Counted from the first letter of the stretch, positions 24,585 through 32,996 are shown. The stretch is 44,554 bases of DNA from Neorhizobium tomejilense (GCA_002968845.1 PVBG01000035.1:1-44554); one strand, 5' to 3'. Notes: generated by a model from the letters alone, not told the origin. Made by a program: numbers and translations.

Positions 24585-25025
24585 ATGCCCGCCTCCCCCC
24601 TTCCGCCGCTCGACGAGCAGCTCTGCTTTTCGCTCTATTCGGCCCATATCGCCATCAATCGCGCCTACAAGCCGATGCTCGACGACATGGGCATCACCTA
24701 TCCGCAGTACCTCGTCATGAGCGTGCTCGGCGAACAGGACGGCTCGACAATCGGCACGATCGCGGAAAGGCTGGGCCTGGAATCGAGCACCATCACCCCG
24801 CCCGTCAAGCGGCTCGAACAGGCCGGGCTGCTGGAGCGCCGCCGCAGCAAGACCGACGAGCGCCAGGTGCATGTCTGGTTGACCGACGCCGGCCGCGCCC
24901 TGATCGCGAAAAGCACATGCCTCGGCGAAACGCTGATCGAACGGTCCGGCATGCCGCCGAAGGAATTCCAGGCATTCAACCGTCAGGTCCGTACCTTCCT
25001 CGGCGCTCTGGAGCGCAAGGCCTAG
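24585..25025 (+). CDS. OhrR-like MarR-family regulator
   Basis: A 146-residue winged-helix dimeric regulator. The N terminus LDEQLCFSLYSAHIAINRAY, then MGITYPQYLVMSVLGEQDG, matches OhrR proteins, and Cys14 is in the place of the redox-sensing Cys. The DNA-binding part is IAERLGLESSTITPPVKRLEQAG with the wing RRSKTDERQVHV. OhrR is inactivated by organic peroxides and normally represses ohr. Here the divergent target is an alpha/beta hydrolase rather than ohr. The ATG at 24585 has GGAG six bases upstream. The palindromes in its promoter differ from the AT-rich OhrR operators known elsewhere. Confidence 0.85.
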   Translation: MPASPLPPLDEQLCFSLYSAHIAINRAYKPMLDDMGITYPQYLVMSVLGEQDGSTIGTIAERLGLESSTITPPVKRLEQAGLLERRRSKTDERQVHVWLTDAGRALIAKSTCLGETLIERSGMPPKEFQAFNRQVRTFLGALERKA

Positions 25026-25304
25026 TTTCGCAAACGTCGCTGAATCTGGGCGAGATCCGGAATTTTCGCGCATTCCTTGGTGAAAATCACAAAAATCTAT
25101 CCCGTTTTGTTATCTTCTTGCGGAATCCCGGCGAAATTCATACAGAATTGGCTGCCGACCGCCGAAAGCCAAAAATGGCTCGGCACGGTATCGACCGCAT
25201 CGCTTTCCGTCCTTGGCACGACCGCGCCCGGCGCGATATCGAAGACGGAAGGTAGGGGTGCGGCGTTCACCGCGGGGTTGAAGCCCCCATCCAAGGAGAC
25301 CAAG
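25026..25304. promoter_or_regulatory. Leader region of the branched-chain binding protein gene
   Basis: No gene is visible. GCCG-AA-AGCCA-AAAA-TGGCT-CGGC at 25161-25184 can form a hairpin, and GGGG/CCCC pairing lies just before the ribosome site. Their role is unknown. Confidence 0.3.
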
Positions 25305-26411
25305 ATGAACCTCAAGATGCTTCTGGGGGCAACAGCACTCGCCTCCCTGACTTTCGCTCCGCTTGCCCAGGCCGAGATCGTCATCGGCCTGATCGCCCCG
25401 CTCACCGGCCCGGTCGCGGCCTATGGTGACCAGGTCAAGAACGGCGCCGAAACCGCCATTGCGGAAATCAACAAGAAGGGCGGCATTCTCGGCGAAAAGG
25501 TCGTTCTGAAGGCGGCCGACGATGCAGCAGAACCCAAGCAGGGCGTTTCCGCCGCCAACCAGCTGGTCGGCGAAGGCATCCGTTTCGTGGTCGGCCCGGT
25601 GACGTCAGGCGTCGCCATGCCGGCTTCCGATGCGCTTGCCGAAAACGGCGTGCTGATGGTCACCCCGACCGCGACCACTCCGGCCCTCACCAGCCGCGGC
25701 CTCACCAACGTGTTCCGCACCTGCGGCCGCGACGACCAGCAGGCCGTGGTTGCCGCCAATCACGTCCTGAAGACCTTCAAGGACAAGAAAGTCGCGATCA
25801 TCAACGACAAGGGCGCCTATGGCAAAGGCCTCGCCGACGCCTTCAAGGCAGCGCTGAACGCCGGCGGCGTCAAGGAAGTGCTCGACGACGCAGTCACCCC
25901 GGGCGACAAGGATTTCAGCGCGCTGACGACCCGCCTCAAGTCGCAGAATGTCGACGTGATCTATTTCGGCGGTTATCATCCGGAAGGCGGCCTGCTCGCC
26001 CGCCAGCTCGCCGATCTCGGCGTCAAGGCGACGATCATCGGCGGCGACGGCCTGTCGAACAGCGAGTTCTGGAACATCGGCACCAAGGCTGCGGCCGGCA
26101 CCGTCTTCACCAACGCCTCCGACGCCACCAAGAGCCCGGATTCCAAGGCTGCAGCCGAAGCGCTCGCCGCCCGCAAGATCCCCGCCGAAGCCTTTACGCT
26201 GAACGCCTACGCCGCCGTCGAAGTGATCAAGGCCGGCATCGAAAAGGCAAAGAGCGCCGAGGATACGGAAGCTGTCGCCGCCGCCCTCAAGTCCGGCGAA
26301 CCGATCGCCACCGCCATCGGCAAGCTCACCTACGGCAAGACGGGCGACCTCACCTCGCAGAGCTTCTCCCTGTTCAAATGGGAAGACGGCAAGATCGTCG
26401 CCGCCGAGTGA
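25305..26411 (+). CDS. Branched-chain amino acid ABC transporter, periplasmic binding protein
   Basis: A 368-residue type I binding protein of the LivJ/LivK family. Signal peptide: MLLGATALASLTFAPLAQA. The start of the mature protein, EIVIGLIAPLTGPVAAYGDQ, and VVGPVTSGVAMPASDALAEN, VAIINDKGAYGKGLADAFK and VIYFGGYHPEGGLLARQL are typical. It captures Leu, Ile, Val or related amino acids in the periplasm. No permease or ATPase gene is beside it, which is common in rhizobia. AAGGAG lies eight bases before the ATG, and a strong terminator follows, so the gene is monocistronic. Confidence 0.93.
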   Translation: MNLKMLLGATALASLTFAPLAQAEIVIGLIAPLTGPVAAYGDQVKNGAETAIAEINKKGGILGEKVVLKAADDAAEPKQGVSAANQLVGEGIRFVVGPVTSGVAMPASDALAENGVLMVTPTATTPALTSRGLTNVFRTCGRDDQQAVVAANHVLKTFKDKKVAIINDKGAYGKGLADAFKAALNAGGVKEVLDDAVTPGDKDFSALTTRLKSQNVDVIYFGGYHPEGGLLARQLADLGVKATIIGGDGLSNSEFWNIGTKAAAGTVFTNASDATKSPDSKAAAEALAARKIPAEAFTLNAYAAVEVIKAGIEKAKSAEDTEAVAAALKSGEPIATAIGKLTYGKTGDLTSQSFSLFKWEDGKIVAAE

Positions 26412-26435
26412 CATCTTTCAAATCGCATCACCGGC

Positions 26436-26463
26436 GGGCGCCTTCGGGCGCCCGTTTGTTTTT
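26436..26463 (+). terminator. Rho-independent terminator
   Basis: GGGCGCC-TTCG-GGCGCCC is a perfect seven-base stem with a stable tetraloop, followed by GTTTGTTTTT. It ends the binding-protein gene and lies 11 bases from the convergent gene's stop. Confidence 0.88.
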
Positions 26464-26474
26464 GGCGAACGCGC

Positions 26475-28097
26475 CTAGATGCGTCGAAGCCGGCCCCGAT
26501 AATGAACGACCTTGCCAATCAGCGGCAGCGCGATCGGTACGTCGAAGCAGAAATCACCACCCTCCGCCCATTCCCGCGCCTCGCTTTTCGGCGCAAGAAC
26601 CAGCGGCATCGGAACTGAGAAGACCGACCACCTACGCATCACCATCATCAGCCCGGAAGCGTCCGAAGGCAGATCGAAATAAAATCGCATCGGCCCGAAA
26701 CGCTCGGAGACATAGCGCCCGCGCTGGCTAAGCTCACTGCTGAAAACATGCCCGCCGAAATCGCGCGTCCAGCGTTCGACACCATCGTTTTCCGAGAAAG
26801 CCACATGTAGCGCATGCTCGCCTTCCGGCGGAAAACCCATGATTGCTGCGACAAGTCGCGCCGGAAATGACCGCCCGCGCTCCACCGTGGCGGTGCCCGC
26901 CGCTCCCATATCTCCGAAAACGCTATGCATTTCCCGCACCGGCCCCGGCAGCATATGGAACGCCTCGCCCATTACCCGCAGATAGAGCGGCAGATAGGGG
27001 GTGCTCTCGATCTCCCGGCAGATCGAGAGCCGGTCGAATTGCGGGATGAACGCCGCCAATGATAGCTCTCCCGCGGCCGATCGGGCACCGGGAGCTACCG
27101 TCCCCTCCGCTATCGCATTCGCGATCAACTGCGCCGCCATCGTCGGAATTTCCGGCCCGCAGCCATCTTCGGCGATCAACGTCCAGCGCCGGCTTTCGAA
27201 CGCACCGCCAAGTGAGCCCTTGACCTCGATTGCCATGGCCGAACGATCCGTCCCGAACTGTGCGCTGAGCTTCTGCAGCGGCAGCAGCCAGCGGGCAAGC
27301 GGTCCGAGCGACGCGAACCATCCCCATTTCACCGGCCAACTCAGAATCCAGAGCGTCAGCAGTTGAAATGAAAACTCCGGCCCGGCACGGAAGATGGTTG
27401 CAGGTCGGCCCGGCACCCTTGCCGGTACGAGATCATGATCCGGCACATCCGACAGCGCGACCAGCCGCGAAATGGGCGCCTTGCTACGTATGCGGTAGTG
27501 TACGCGCTTCAACTGATGCCAGCCGGTCTCTTGCCGCCAGCGCCGGCCGTGCCAGAGCCGCACGGGCTTGCCTACATAGCTGAGAATCGCCGCCGCGACG
27601 GATGAGCCTGCAGTCGCTCGGTTCGAGGCGCTGATCGACATTTCGACGGAGCGCACGTCCTCCATGTCTTGCGCCAGTTCATCAATCACGGCACCGGACA
27701 TGGCTGGCACGCTGGAAGCACCGGCCATCACCACGACGCCGCGAGCACGCGCCGTCTCATCCAGCACCGAAATGCCGTTGACGAAATCCCGCGCATCGGC
27801 CAGATCGATGTAATGGACCCCGCAGGCGATGCACGCCTGCGCCACCTGATAGCCGCTGCCCTGAAACGGCCCGGCTGCATCGATGAGTAGAAACGGGCAA
27901 TGTTCCTCAAGGATCGGCGTCAGATCTCGGTTCCGATCCGCCACAAGCGGCATCGCATTCGGTAAGTTCTCAGCAAATCGCTTGGCAGCCTCGCCATTCC
28001 GGCCAGCCACCAGCACCATCCAACCATCGGCGGCGAGCCGCCGCGAAAGCCGCGCGCCGAAACCGCCATATCCGCCGAGAACAATGACCGTTTTCAC
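26475..28097 (-). CDS. Saccharopine dehydrogenase-like NAD(P)-binding protein with DUF4166
   Basis: A 540-residue two-part protein. Residues 1-130 form a Rossmann domain (VIVLGGYGGFGARLSRRLAA, GXGXXG-type) of the saccharopine dehydrogenase N-terminal family, with LIDAAGPFQGSGYQVAQACI. The C-terminal ~190 residues match DUF4166 (SVFGDMGAAGTATVERGRSF to PIALPLIGKVVHYRGRLRR). A hydrophobic stretch near 245-275 may lie against the membrane. The substrate is unknown, and true lysine-pathway saccharopine dehydrogenase is unlikely given the DUF4166 fusion. Its start overlaps the DCC-protein stop by four bases, so the two are coupled and may form one redox pathway. Confidence 0.85.
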   Translation of the reverse strand: MKTVIVLGGYGGFGARLSRRLAADGWMVLVAGRNGEAAKRFAENLPNAMPLVADRNRDLTPILEEHCPFLLIDAAGPFQGSGYQVAQACIACGVHYIDLADARDFVNGISVLDETARARGVVVMAGASSVPAMSGAVIDELAQDMEDVRSVEMSISASNRATAGSSVAAAILSYVGKPVRLWHGRRWRQETGWHQLKRVHYRIRSKAPISRLVALSDVPDHDLVPARVPGRPATIFRAGPEFSFQLLTLWILSWPVKWGWFASLGPLARWLLPLQKLSAQFGTDRSAMAIEVKGSLGGAFESRRWTLIAEDGCGPEIPTMAAQLIANAIAEGTVAPGARSAAGELSLAAFIPQFDRLSICREIESTPYLPLYLRVMGEAFHMLPGPVREMHSVFGDMGAAGTATVERGRSFPARLVAAIMGFPPEGEHALHVAFSENDGVERWTRDFGGHVFSSELSQRGRYVSERFGPMRFYFDLPSDASGLMMVMRRWSVFSVPMPLVLAPKSEAREWAEGGDFCFDVPIALPLIGKVVHYRGRLRRI

Positions 28098-28504
28098 AGG
28101 ACGCGATCTGCATAATCCGCCGGAGGAACCCAGCAGGTCTCGCGCTGCCCAAAAATCCGATAGCGGTTGCGGGCAATCCAGAGATAGAGCGGATTGCGCA
28201 GGAAAGGCGGCACCAGCCTCAAAACGGAAAGCACCTTCCAGGGCCAGCCAAGCCCGGCATAGATCGCCAGCACCGCATCGCTGTCGCGCAGCGCCTCGTC
28301 ACCTTGCACCACTATCAGCGTTTCCGGATTGGCCGGATCGATGCCGAAGCGGCGATAGAGCGTAGCTCCCGTTTCGTTCTGCATCGAGGCGAGACGAAAC
28401 CGCCGCGCCCTGTCGTGACGCAGCACGAACTGGGTGTTGGCCGAACAGAGAATGCATTGCGCATCGAAAACGATAATCGGTCCGGACAGGTCGTTGGCGC
28501 TCAT
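28094..28504 (-). CDS. DCC-family thiol-disulfide oxidoreductase-like protein (DUF393)
   Basis: A 136-residue thioredoxin-like protein. The family motif is FDAQCILCSANTQFVLRHD: D-x-x-C-x-x-C with the CILC pair near residues 17-20. The usual R/LASMQNETGATL and DSDAVLAIYAGLG blocks follow, and the membrane-leaning LRLVPPFLRNPLYLWIARNRYR segment. The biological role is unsettled. Its stop overlaps the start of the saccharopine-dehydrogenase-like gene (ATGA), indicating translational coupling, and it is the first gene of that operon. Confidence 0.9.
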   Translation of the reverse strand: MSANDLSGPIIVFDAQCILCSANTQFVLRHDRARRFRLASMQNETGATLYRRFGIDPANPETLIVVQGDEALRDSDAVLAIYAGLGWPWKVLSVLRLVPPFLRNPLYLWIARNRYRIFGQRETCWVPPADYADRVL

Positions 28505-28573
28505 GGCGCCACCTTATTCCGACAAATCAAAGCCAGGCAATCGATATCGGTTTGCAGACTTGACGTTACTTCC

Positions 28574-29035
28574 TCACTCGACATGCACCGCCAGCGTCCG
28601 TTTCAACGTCTTCAGCACGACGCTCGTCGTGAATTTACGGATATTCGGGTTCATCTCCATCATCCGGTCCGCCAGGACATCGAAATGCTCGACGGACTGG
28701 ACGAGGATCACCAGCGTGAAATCGCCCCGGCCGGACGTACCCCAGGCCTCCTGCACCTCCGGCGTATCCGCCAGCCAGCGCAGGAAAGGCGGCATGAGTT
28801 CCGGCCGGTCGCGCTCCAGTTCCACCTCGACCAGCATGGAAACCGCCATGCCGACCTTTTTCGGATCGACGATCGAAACGTCCCGCAGGATCACCTTGTC
28901 CTCGCGAAGCTTCTGCAGCCGCCGCTGTGCCGAGGACGGCGATAGACCCACACGCTCGGCAAGCTCGTTCAAGGTGATGGTCGCATCCCGCTGCATCAGC
29001 TTGAGGATTTCACGATCGGCTTTCGTCAGTGCCAT
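28574..29035 (-). CDS. Lrp/AsnC-family regulator
   Basis: A 153-residue regulator. The winged helix is LTKADREILKLMQRDATITL then LAERVGLSPSSAQRRLQKLR; the RAM domain with the ligand site follows (GTSGRGDFTLVILVQSVEHF). I use the ATG at 29035 and not the TTG at 29056. It is divergent from a PLP-dependent dehydratase-like enzyme, with two perfect inverted repeats in between. It therefore probably senses an amino acid and controls that enzyme and itself. It is clearly distinct in sequence from the PutR-like protein at 8.9 kb. Confidence 0.9.
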   Translation of the reverse strand: MALTKADREILKLMQRDATITLNELAERVGLSPSSAQRRLQKLREDKVILRDVSIVDPKKVGMAVSMLVEVELERDRPELMPPFLRWLADTPEVQEAWGTSGRGDFTLVILVQSVEHFDVLADRMMEMNPNIRKFTTSVVLKTLKRTLAVHVE

Positions 29036-29041
29036 GAGAGG

Positions 29042-29073
29042 ATTTCCCGGCTTCAAAATAGATTCCGGGAAAT
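29042..29073. promoter_or_regulatory. Inverted repeat 1 in the Lrp/dehydratase promoter
   Basis: ATTTCCCGG (29042-29050) and CCGGGAAAT (29065-29073) are a perfect nine-base inverted repeat with a 14-base spacer, directly before the Lrp-family start. This is a likely autoregulatory operator. Confidence 0.5.
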
Positions 29074-29103
29074 ATTCCTGATCATGAGCATGACTTCAGG
29101 AAT
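29074..29103. promoter_or_regulatory. Inverted repeat 2 in the Lrp/dehydratase promoter
   Basis: ATTCCTGA (29074-29081) and TCAGGAAT (29096-29103) are a perfect eight-base inverted repeat, again with a 14-base spacer, abutting repeat 1. It lies 32 bases before the dehydratase ATG that I prefer. Confidence 0.5.
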
Positions 29104-29134
29104 CCTGCCGGCTTTTCGTTGGCATCTTAACGCC

Positions 29135-30094
29135 ATGACACAGAACCAGCCACACCCTTCCGCCGACGGCATCCTCGCTGCGTCGAAAAGCATCGATCCC
29201 GTCTTCACCAACAGCCCGCTGATCGAACAGGAGACGGCCAATACGGCTCTCGGCCTTCGCCTGCTGGCGAAAGTGGAGACGCTCAATCCGATCCGCTCCT
29301 TCAAGGGACGCGGCACCGACTGGTGGATGCAGAACGAACCGGCTGGCGACCACCCCGTCGTCTCCGCCTCCGCCGGCAATTTCGGCCAGGGGCTCGCCTA
29401 TGCCGGCCGGGCGCGCGGACGCAGGGTGGTGATCTTTTCCGCCACCACCGCCAATCCCGGCAAGATCGAAGCCATGCGCCGGCTCGGCGCCGAGGTGCGG
29501 CTGGAAGGCAGCGATTTCGACGCCGCCAAAGCCGCCGCGCGTGCCTATGCGCAAGCGAATGGCTGCCCCTTTGTCGAAGACGGCGCACTGCGGAGTATCG
29601 CCGAAGGGGCAGGCACGATCGCGCTGGAAATCACCGAGCGCCTCTCCCGGCAAGGCGTCGAACTCGACGCCATCCTCGTGCCGCTCGGCAATGGCGCGCT
29701 TCTGACCGGGATCGGTGCTTGGATCCGTGCCAAGGCACCGAACTGCAAGGTCATCGGTGTGGTCGCCGCCAATGCGCCCGCCATGAAGCAATCTCATGAA
29801 ACCGACCGGCTCGTCTCCACGGAGACCGCAGCAACCGCAGCGGATGGCATCGCGGTTCGGGAATGCGTCCCTTACGCACTGGACTGCATGAGGACGACTA
29901 TCGATGAGGTTTGGGAAGCCAGCGAAGCGGCCATCCGCCAGGCGCGGGATTTCTGCCGCATCCACTACGGCCTCGTCGTCGAGGAAGCCGGCGCCGCCGG
30001 CATTGCCGGTCTCCTGGAAAACGGCGCGAACCTCAAAGGCCGAACCGTCGCCACCATCCTCTGCGGCGGCAATGTCCGCACCGATATCGCATGA
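29135..30094 (+). CDS. PLP-dependent threonine/serine dehydratase-like enzyme
   Basis: A 319-residue fold type II PLP enzyme (threonine dehydratase/cysteine synthase superfamily). The Schiff-base Lys lies in LNPIRSFKGRGT, the substrate loop is SASAGNFGQGLAYAGR and the phosphate-binding glycines are VPLGNGALLTGIG. It lacks the ACT domain of biosynthetic IlvA, as expected of catabolic dehydratases. The substrate could be threonine, serine, hydroxy-aspartate or another amino acid. I prefer the ATG at 29135 over the one at 29084 because an inverted repeat covers the latter, though neither has a good ribosome site. The divergent Lrp-type gene is its likely regulator. Confidence 0.85.
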   Translation: MTQNQPHPSADGILAASKSIDPVFTNSPLIEQETANTALGLRLLAKVETLNPIRSFKGRGTDWWMQNEPAGDHPVVSASAGNFGQGLAYAGRARGRRVVIFSATTANPGKIEAMRRLGAEVRLEGSDFDAAKAAARAYAQANGCPFVEDGALRSIAEGAGTIALEITERLSRQGVELDAILVPLGNGALLTGIGAWIRAKAPNCKVIGVVAANAPAMKQSHETDRLVSTETAATAADGIAVRECVPYALDCMRTTIDEVWEASEAAIRQARDFCRIHYGLVVEEAGAAGIAGLLENGANLKGRTVATILCGGNVRTDIA

Positions 30095-30177
30095 CGTTCC
30101 GCCTGCATTGGTCGCCTCTCCCCGTTTCCTCATGGAACGGTTAGGTTAGGCGACTGATTCAGCGCGAGGAGCCCGCC

Positions 30178-31875
30178 ATGACCACCCGTCTCGAAACCCT
30201 CATCGACCAGGGCACCGGCCGCGAACCCGCCGATATCGTGCTGAAGGGTGGACGCTTCTTCGATCTCGTCACCGGCGAACTCGTCGCCTCCGACATCGCC
30301 ATCTGCGGTGACCGTATCGTCGGCACCTGCGGCGACTACACCGGCAAGATTGAAATCGACATTTCCGGCAAGATCGTCGTCCCGGGCTTCATCGATACCC
30401 ATCTCCACATCGAGAGCTCGCTGGTGACGCCGCACGAGTTCGACCGCTGCGTCCTGCCCTATGGGGTGACGACGGCGATCTGCGATCCCCACGAGATCGC
30501 CAACGTGCTCGGCACCGAGGGCATTCAATTTTTCCTGGATTCCTCGCTGGAAACGATCATGGACATCCGCGTCCAGCTCTCCTCCTGCGTGCCGGCCACC
30601 CATCTGGAGACGGCCGGCGCCGATCTGCCGATCGAAAAGCTGCTGCCCTTCCGCGATCACCCCAAGGTCATCGGCCTTGCCGAATTCATGAATTTCCCGG
30701 GCGTCATTTATAAGGACCCGATCTGCCTCGCCAAGCTCGACGCCTTCTACGGCGACCATATCGACGGCCACGCGCCGCTGCTGCGCGGTAACGACCTGAA
30801 CGGCTACCTCGCAGCCGGCATCCGCACCGAGCACGAATGCACGACCGCCGAGGAGGCGCTCGAAAAGATCCGCAAGGGCATGCATATCCTGGTGCGCGAA
30901 GGATCGGTCTCGAAAGACCTCCACGCGCTGATGCCGCTCCTCACCGAGCGGCTGTCGCCCTATCTCGCGCTCTGCACCGACGACCGAAACCCGCTCGACA
31001 TCGCCGAACAGGGCCATCTCGACTACATGATCCGCACCGCCATCGCCCATGGCGTCGAACCGCTCGCCGTCTACCGCGCCGCCTCGATTTCCGCCGCCAA
31101 GGCGTTCGGCTTACGTGACCGCGGTCTCGTCGCCCCCGGCTGGCGGGCGGATCTCGTCGTCGTCGACAGCCTCGAAAACTGCAAGGCCGAGATGGTGTTC
31201 TCCGCCGGCCGCAAGGTCACCGACGAACTTTTCGCCACCCGCAGACCGGTCGCCCCGGTCGGCCTCGACAGCGTCAAGGCACGCCCGGTGCAGGCGATGC
31301 ATTTCGGCGTGCCATTCACGGAGGGCGAAACTCCGGTCATCGGCGTGATGCCAGGTAAGATCATCACCGAACATCGCCGCTACCGCCTGCCATCGGCCGG
31401 CAACCAGACCGGCGTCGATCTCGATCGCGACATCATCAAGGTCGCGGTCATCGAGCGGCATGGCAAGAACGGCAACCATGCCAATGGTTTCGTTCAGGGT
31501 TTCGGATTGAAGAAGGGGGCGATCGCCTCGACCGTCGGGCACGACAGCCACAACATCTGCGTCGTCGGCGTCAGCGAGGATGACATGGCGATGGCCGCCA
31601 ACCGGCTCGGCGAAATCCACGGCGGCTTCGTGGTGGTCGAGGACGGCAAGGTCACCGGCGAGATCGCCCTGCCCATCGCGGGCCTGATGAGCCTCGAACC
31701 CTATGAGGTGGTGCGCGACACCCTCCACCACCTCCGCCAGGCCGCCTACGCGCTCGGCACCACCCTCCAGGAACCCTTCCTCCAGGTCGCCTTCCTGCCG
31801 TTGCCCGTCATCCCCCACCTGAAAATTTCGGATAAGGGCATGGTCGATGTGGATAGGTTTGCGCTGATCGGGTGA
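30178..31875 (+). CDS. ade: Adenine deaminase
   Basis: A 565-residue amidohydrolase that turns adenine into hypoxanthine for purine salvage in the cytoplasm. Its metal site starts with PGFIDTHLHIESS (His75 and His77). It also shows the family's VLPYGVTTAICDPHEIANV, LCTDDRNPLDI and the C-terminal SHDSHNICVVGVS-like GHDSHNICVVG. The length is normal for the Ade family. GAGG lies seven to ten bases before the ATG. Its stop directly abuts the stop of the convergent antitoxin gene with no bases between, so no terminator fits between them. Confidence 0.95.
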   Translation: MTTRLETLIDQGTGREPADIVLKGGRFFDLVTGELVASDIAICGDRIVGTCGDYTGKIEIDISGKIVVPGFIDTHLHIESSLVTPHEFDRCVLPYGVTTAICDPHEIANVLGTEGIQFFLDSSLETIMDIRVQLSSCVPATHLETAGADLPIEKLLPFRDHPKVIGLAEFMNFPGVIYKDPICLAKLDAFYGDHIDGHAPLLRGNDLNGYLAAGIRTEHECTTAEEALEKIRKGMHILVREGSVSKDLHALMPLLTERLSPYLALCTDDRNPLDIAEQGHLDYMIRTAIAHGVEPLAVYRAASISAAKAFGLRDRGLVAPGWRADLVVVDSLENCKAEMVFSAGRKVTDELFATRRPVAPVGLDSVKARPVQAMHFGVPFTEGETPVIGVMPGKIITEHRRYRLPSAGNQTGVDLDRDIIKVAVIERHGKNGNHANGFVQGFGLKKGAIASTVGHDSHNICVVGVSEDDMAMAANRLGEIHGGFVVVEDGKVTGEIALPIAGLMSLEPYEVVRDTLHHLRQAAYALGTTLQEPFLQVAFLPLPVIPHLKISDKGMVDVDRFALIG

Positions 31876-32157
31876 CTATTTCTGATAGCCTTTGGCCTTC
31901 ATCCACCCCTCAGGAAGCTCGTCGCCTTCCATGGGTGGATTGTCGGGGACTTCGTCCAGTATCTGGAGGAGCCGATCGCCTGATGCGCCATTCGCCCGCC
32001 GTTTCAAGAATTCGGCAGCGGTTTCGACGACTCCCACTTTCTGTGCGACAGCCGAAGCGATCCATTGATTGAGCGAGACGCCGTCCTCTTTGGCCAGTCG
32101 CGCTGCAGCCTCCTTGATGGAAGTGGGGAGCTTCAGGGGATATGTATTCTTGCTCAT
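31876..32157 (-). CDS. HicB-like ribbon-helix-helix antitoxin
   Basis: 93 residues. The N-terminal YPLKLPTSIKEAAARLAKED, then GVSLNQWIASAVAQKVG, is a ribbon-helix-helix of the HicB-antitoxin/Arc type. The C-terminal half is acidic and Pro-rich (LDEVPDNPPMEGDELPEGWM), suited to wrapping a toxin. It is encoded after the PIN toxin with a four-base ATGA overlap. A 16-base palindrome before the toxin gene is its likely operator. Confidence 0.85.
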   Translation of the reverse strand: MSKNTYPLKLPTSIKEAAARLAKEDGVSLNQWIASAVAQKVGVVETAAEFLKRRANGASGDRLLQILDEVPDNPPMEGDELPEGWMKAKGYQK

Positions 32158-32585
32158 GTTTTAAGGTGCTCCAACAGTTCGCCTGGCCGTAGGATGCGAA
32201 GCCCAAATTGCTTTGCTGCCGGCTCGAAATCTCGGACATTATGCGTCACGAGCGCGTCCGCTCGACCGTTCACGGCTGCCTCCAGAACCAATTCATCCTT
32301 GGGATCTGAAAGCTGCGGTCTCCATCGGTAATATATATCGACCGCTTCGGATAATGCAGCAATATCTTCAACCGCTTCATCTATCCGCGAAGGGGGTAAC
32401 CGGTGGATCGAAGTTTGCTCCGGCCGTTTCAGAACCGATTCATATTCGAGAAGCAGCGCCGTCGTAAGCAAAGGCGTAATCTGCCGTAATGCAACGATTT
32501 GCAGGATACGGAAGGACGCTCCGCTTCGACTTCGAAACGCGGCAGCCAGAACATTGGTATCAAGCACGACGCGTTTCATCAGCAT
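32154..32585 (-). CDS. PIN-domain toxin (COG1569-type)
   Basis: A 143-residue PIN nuclease. The acidic residues that bind Mg2+ are visible: Asp in VVLDTNVLAAAFRS, Glu in LLLEYESVL, Asp in LSDPKDELVLEAA and the final Asp in LVTHNVRDF. PIN toxins cut specific RNAs until bound by their antitoxin. The order toxin-then-antitoxin is the reverse of most VapBC pairs. It has two possible ATG starts two codons apart, neither with a strong ribosome site. Confidence 0.88.
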   Translation of the reverse strand: MLMKRVVLDTNVLAAAFRSRSGASFRILQIVALRQITPLLTTALLLEYESVLKRPEQTSIHRLPPSRIDEAVEDIAALSEAVDIYYRWRPQLSDPKDELVLEAAVNGRADALVTHNVRDFEPAAKQFGLRILRPGELLEHLKT

Positions 32586-32595
32586 CTATCATAAT

Positions 32596-32611
32596 ACATC
32601 CCATGGGATGT
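32596..32611. promoter_or_regulatory. 16-base palindromic operator of the toxin-antitoxin pair
   Basis: ACATCCCATGGGATGT is a perfect palindrome beginning 11 bases before the toxin start. The ribbon-helix-helix antitoxin is expected to bind here and repress the pair. Confidence 0.6.
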
Positions 32612-32636
32612 TTCAATATCCTGTCCGATCATGCCC

Positions 32637-32996
32637 TCACCGCCGCCGCAACACCATCCCCGCATGATAAAGCACCCCGTTGCGGAAATCCCCATCTGCG
32701 GTGAAGCCGGTGTCGTCCTTGTAGTCGATATGGTCTCCGGTCACCCAGTAGCGGCCCTCATAGGCCTTTTCGCGGGTGCCGCGTGCTTCCACATAGCGGC
32801 CGTTCGGCAGCAGTTCGTGGCGGATGTGGTTGTCCTCGGTTACCCACATTCCGGCATAGGGATGTTCAGCCATGGTTTTCTCCTCTTGCCTGATGTCGTG
32901 TGCAAGCGCCGTAAACGTCGCGACCAAGGTGAAGGCGGCAGCAAACGCCAGCGGGGCTTGGAAGCCCGAGGGCGCGCGAAAATATCGTTCAGCCAT
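32637..32996 (-). CDS. Atu4866-domain protein with optional signal peptide
   Basis: The last ~77 residues (PYAGMWVTEDNHIRHELLPN through TGDHIDYKDDTGFTADGDF and GVLYHAGMVLRR) are the small beta-rich Atu4866 domain, first known from a structural genomics target in Agrobacterium and without assigned function. Two in-frame starts both have excellent ribosome sites. The ATG at 32996 has AGGAGGG nine bases upstream and adds a hydrophobic, signal-like segment (APLAFAAAFTLVATFTALA). The ATG at 32873 has GAGGAG eight bases upstream and gives the bare domain. I list the longer form. Both an exported and a cytoplasmic product seem possible. Confidence 0.8.
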   Translation of the reverse strand: MAERYFRAPSGFQAPLAFAAAFTLVATFTALAHDIRQEEKTMAEHPYAGMWVTEDNHIRHELLPNGRYVEARGTREKAYEGRYWVTGDHIDYKDDTGFTADGDFRNGVLYHAGMVLRRR

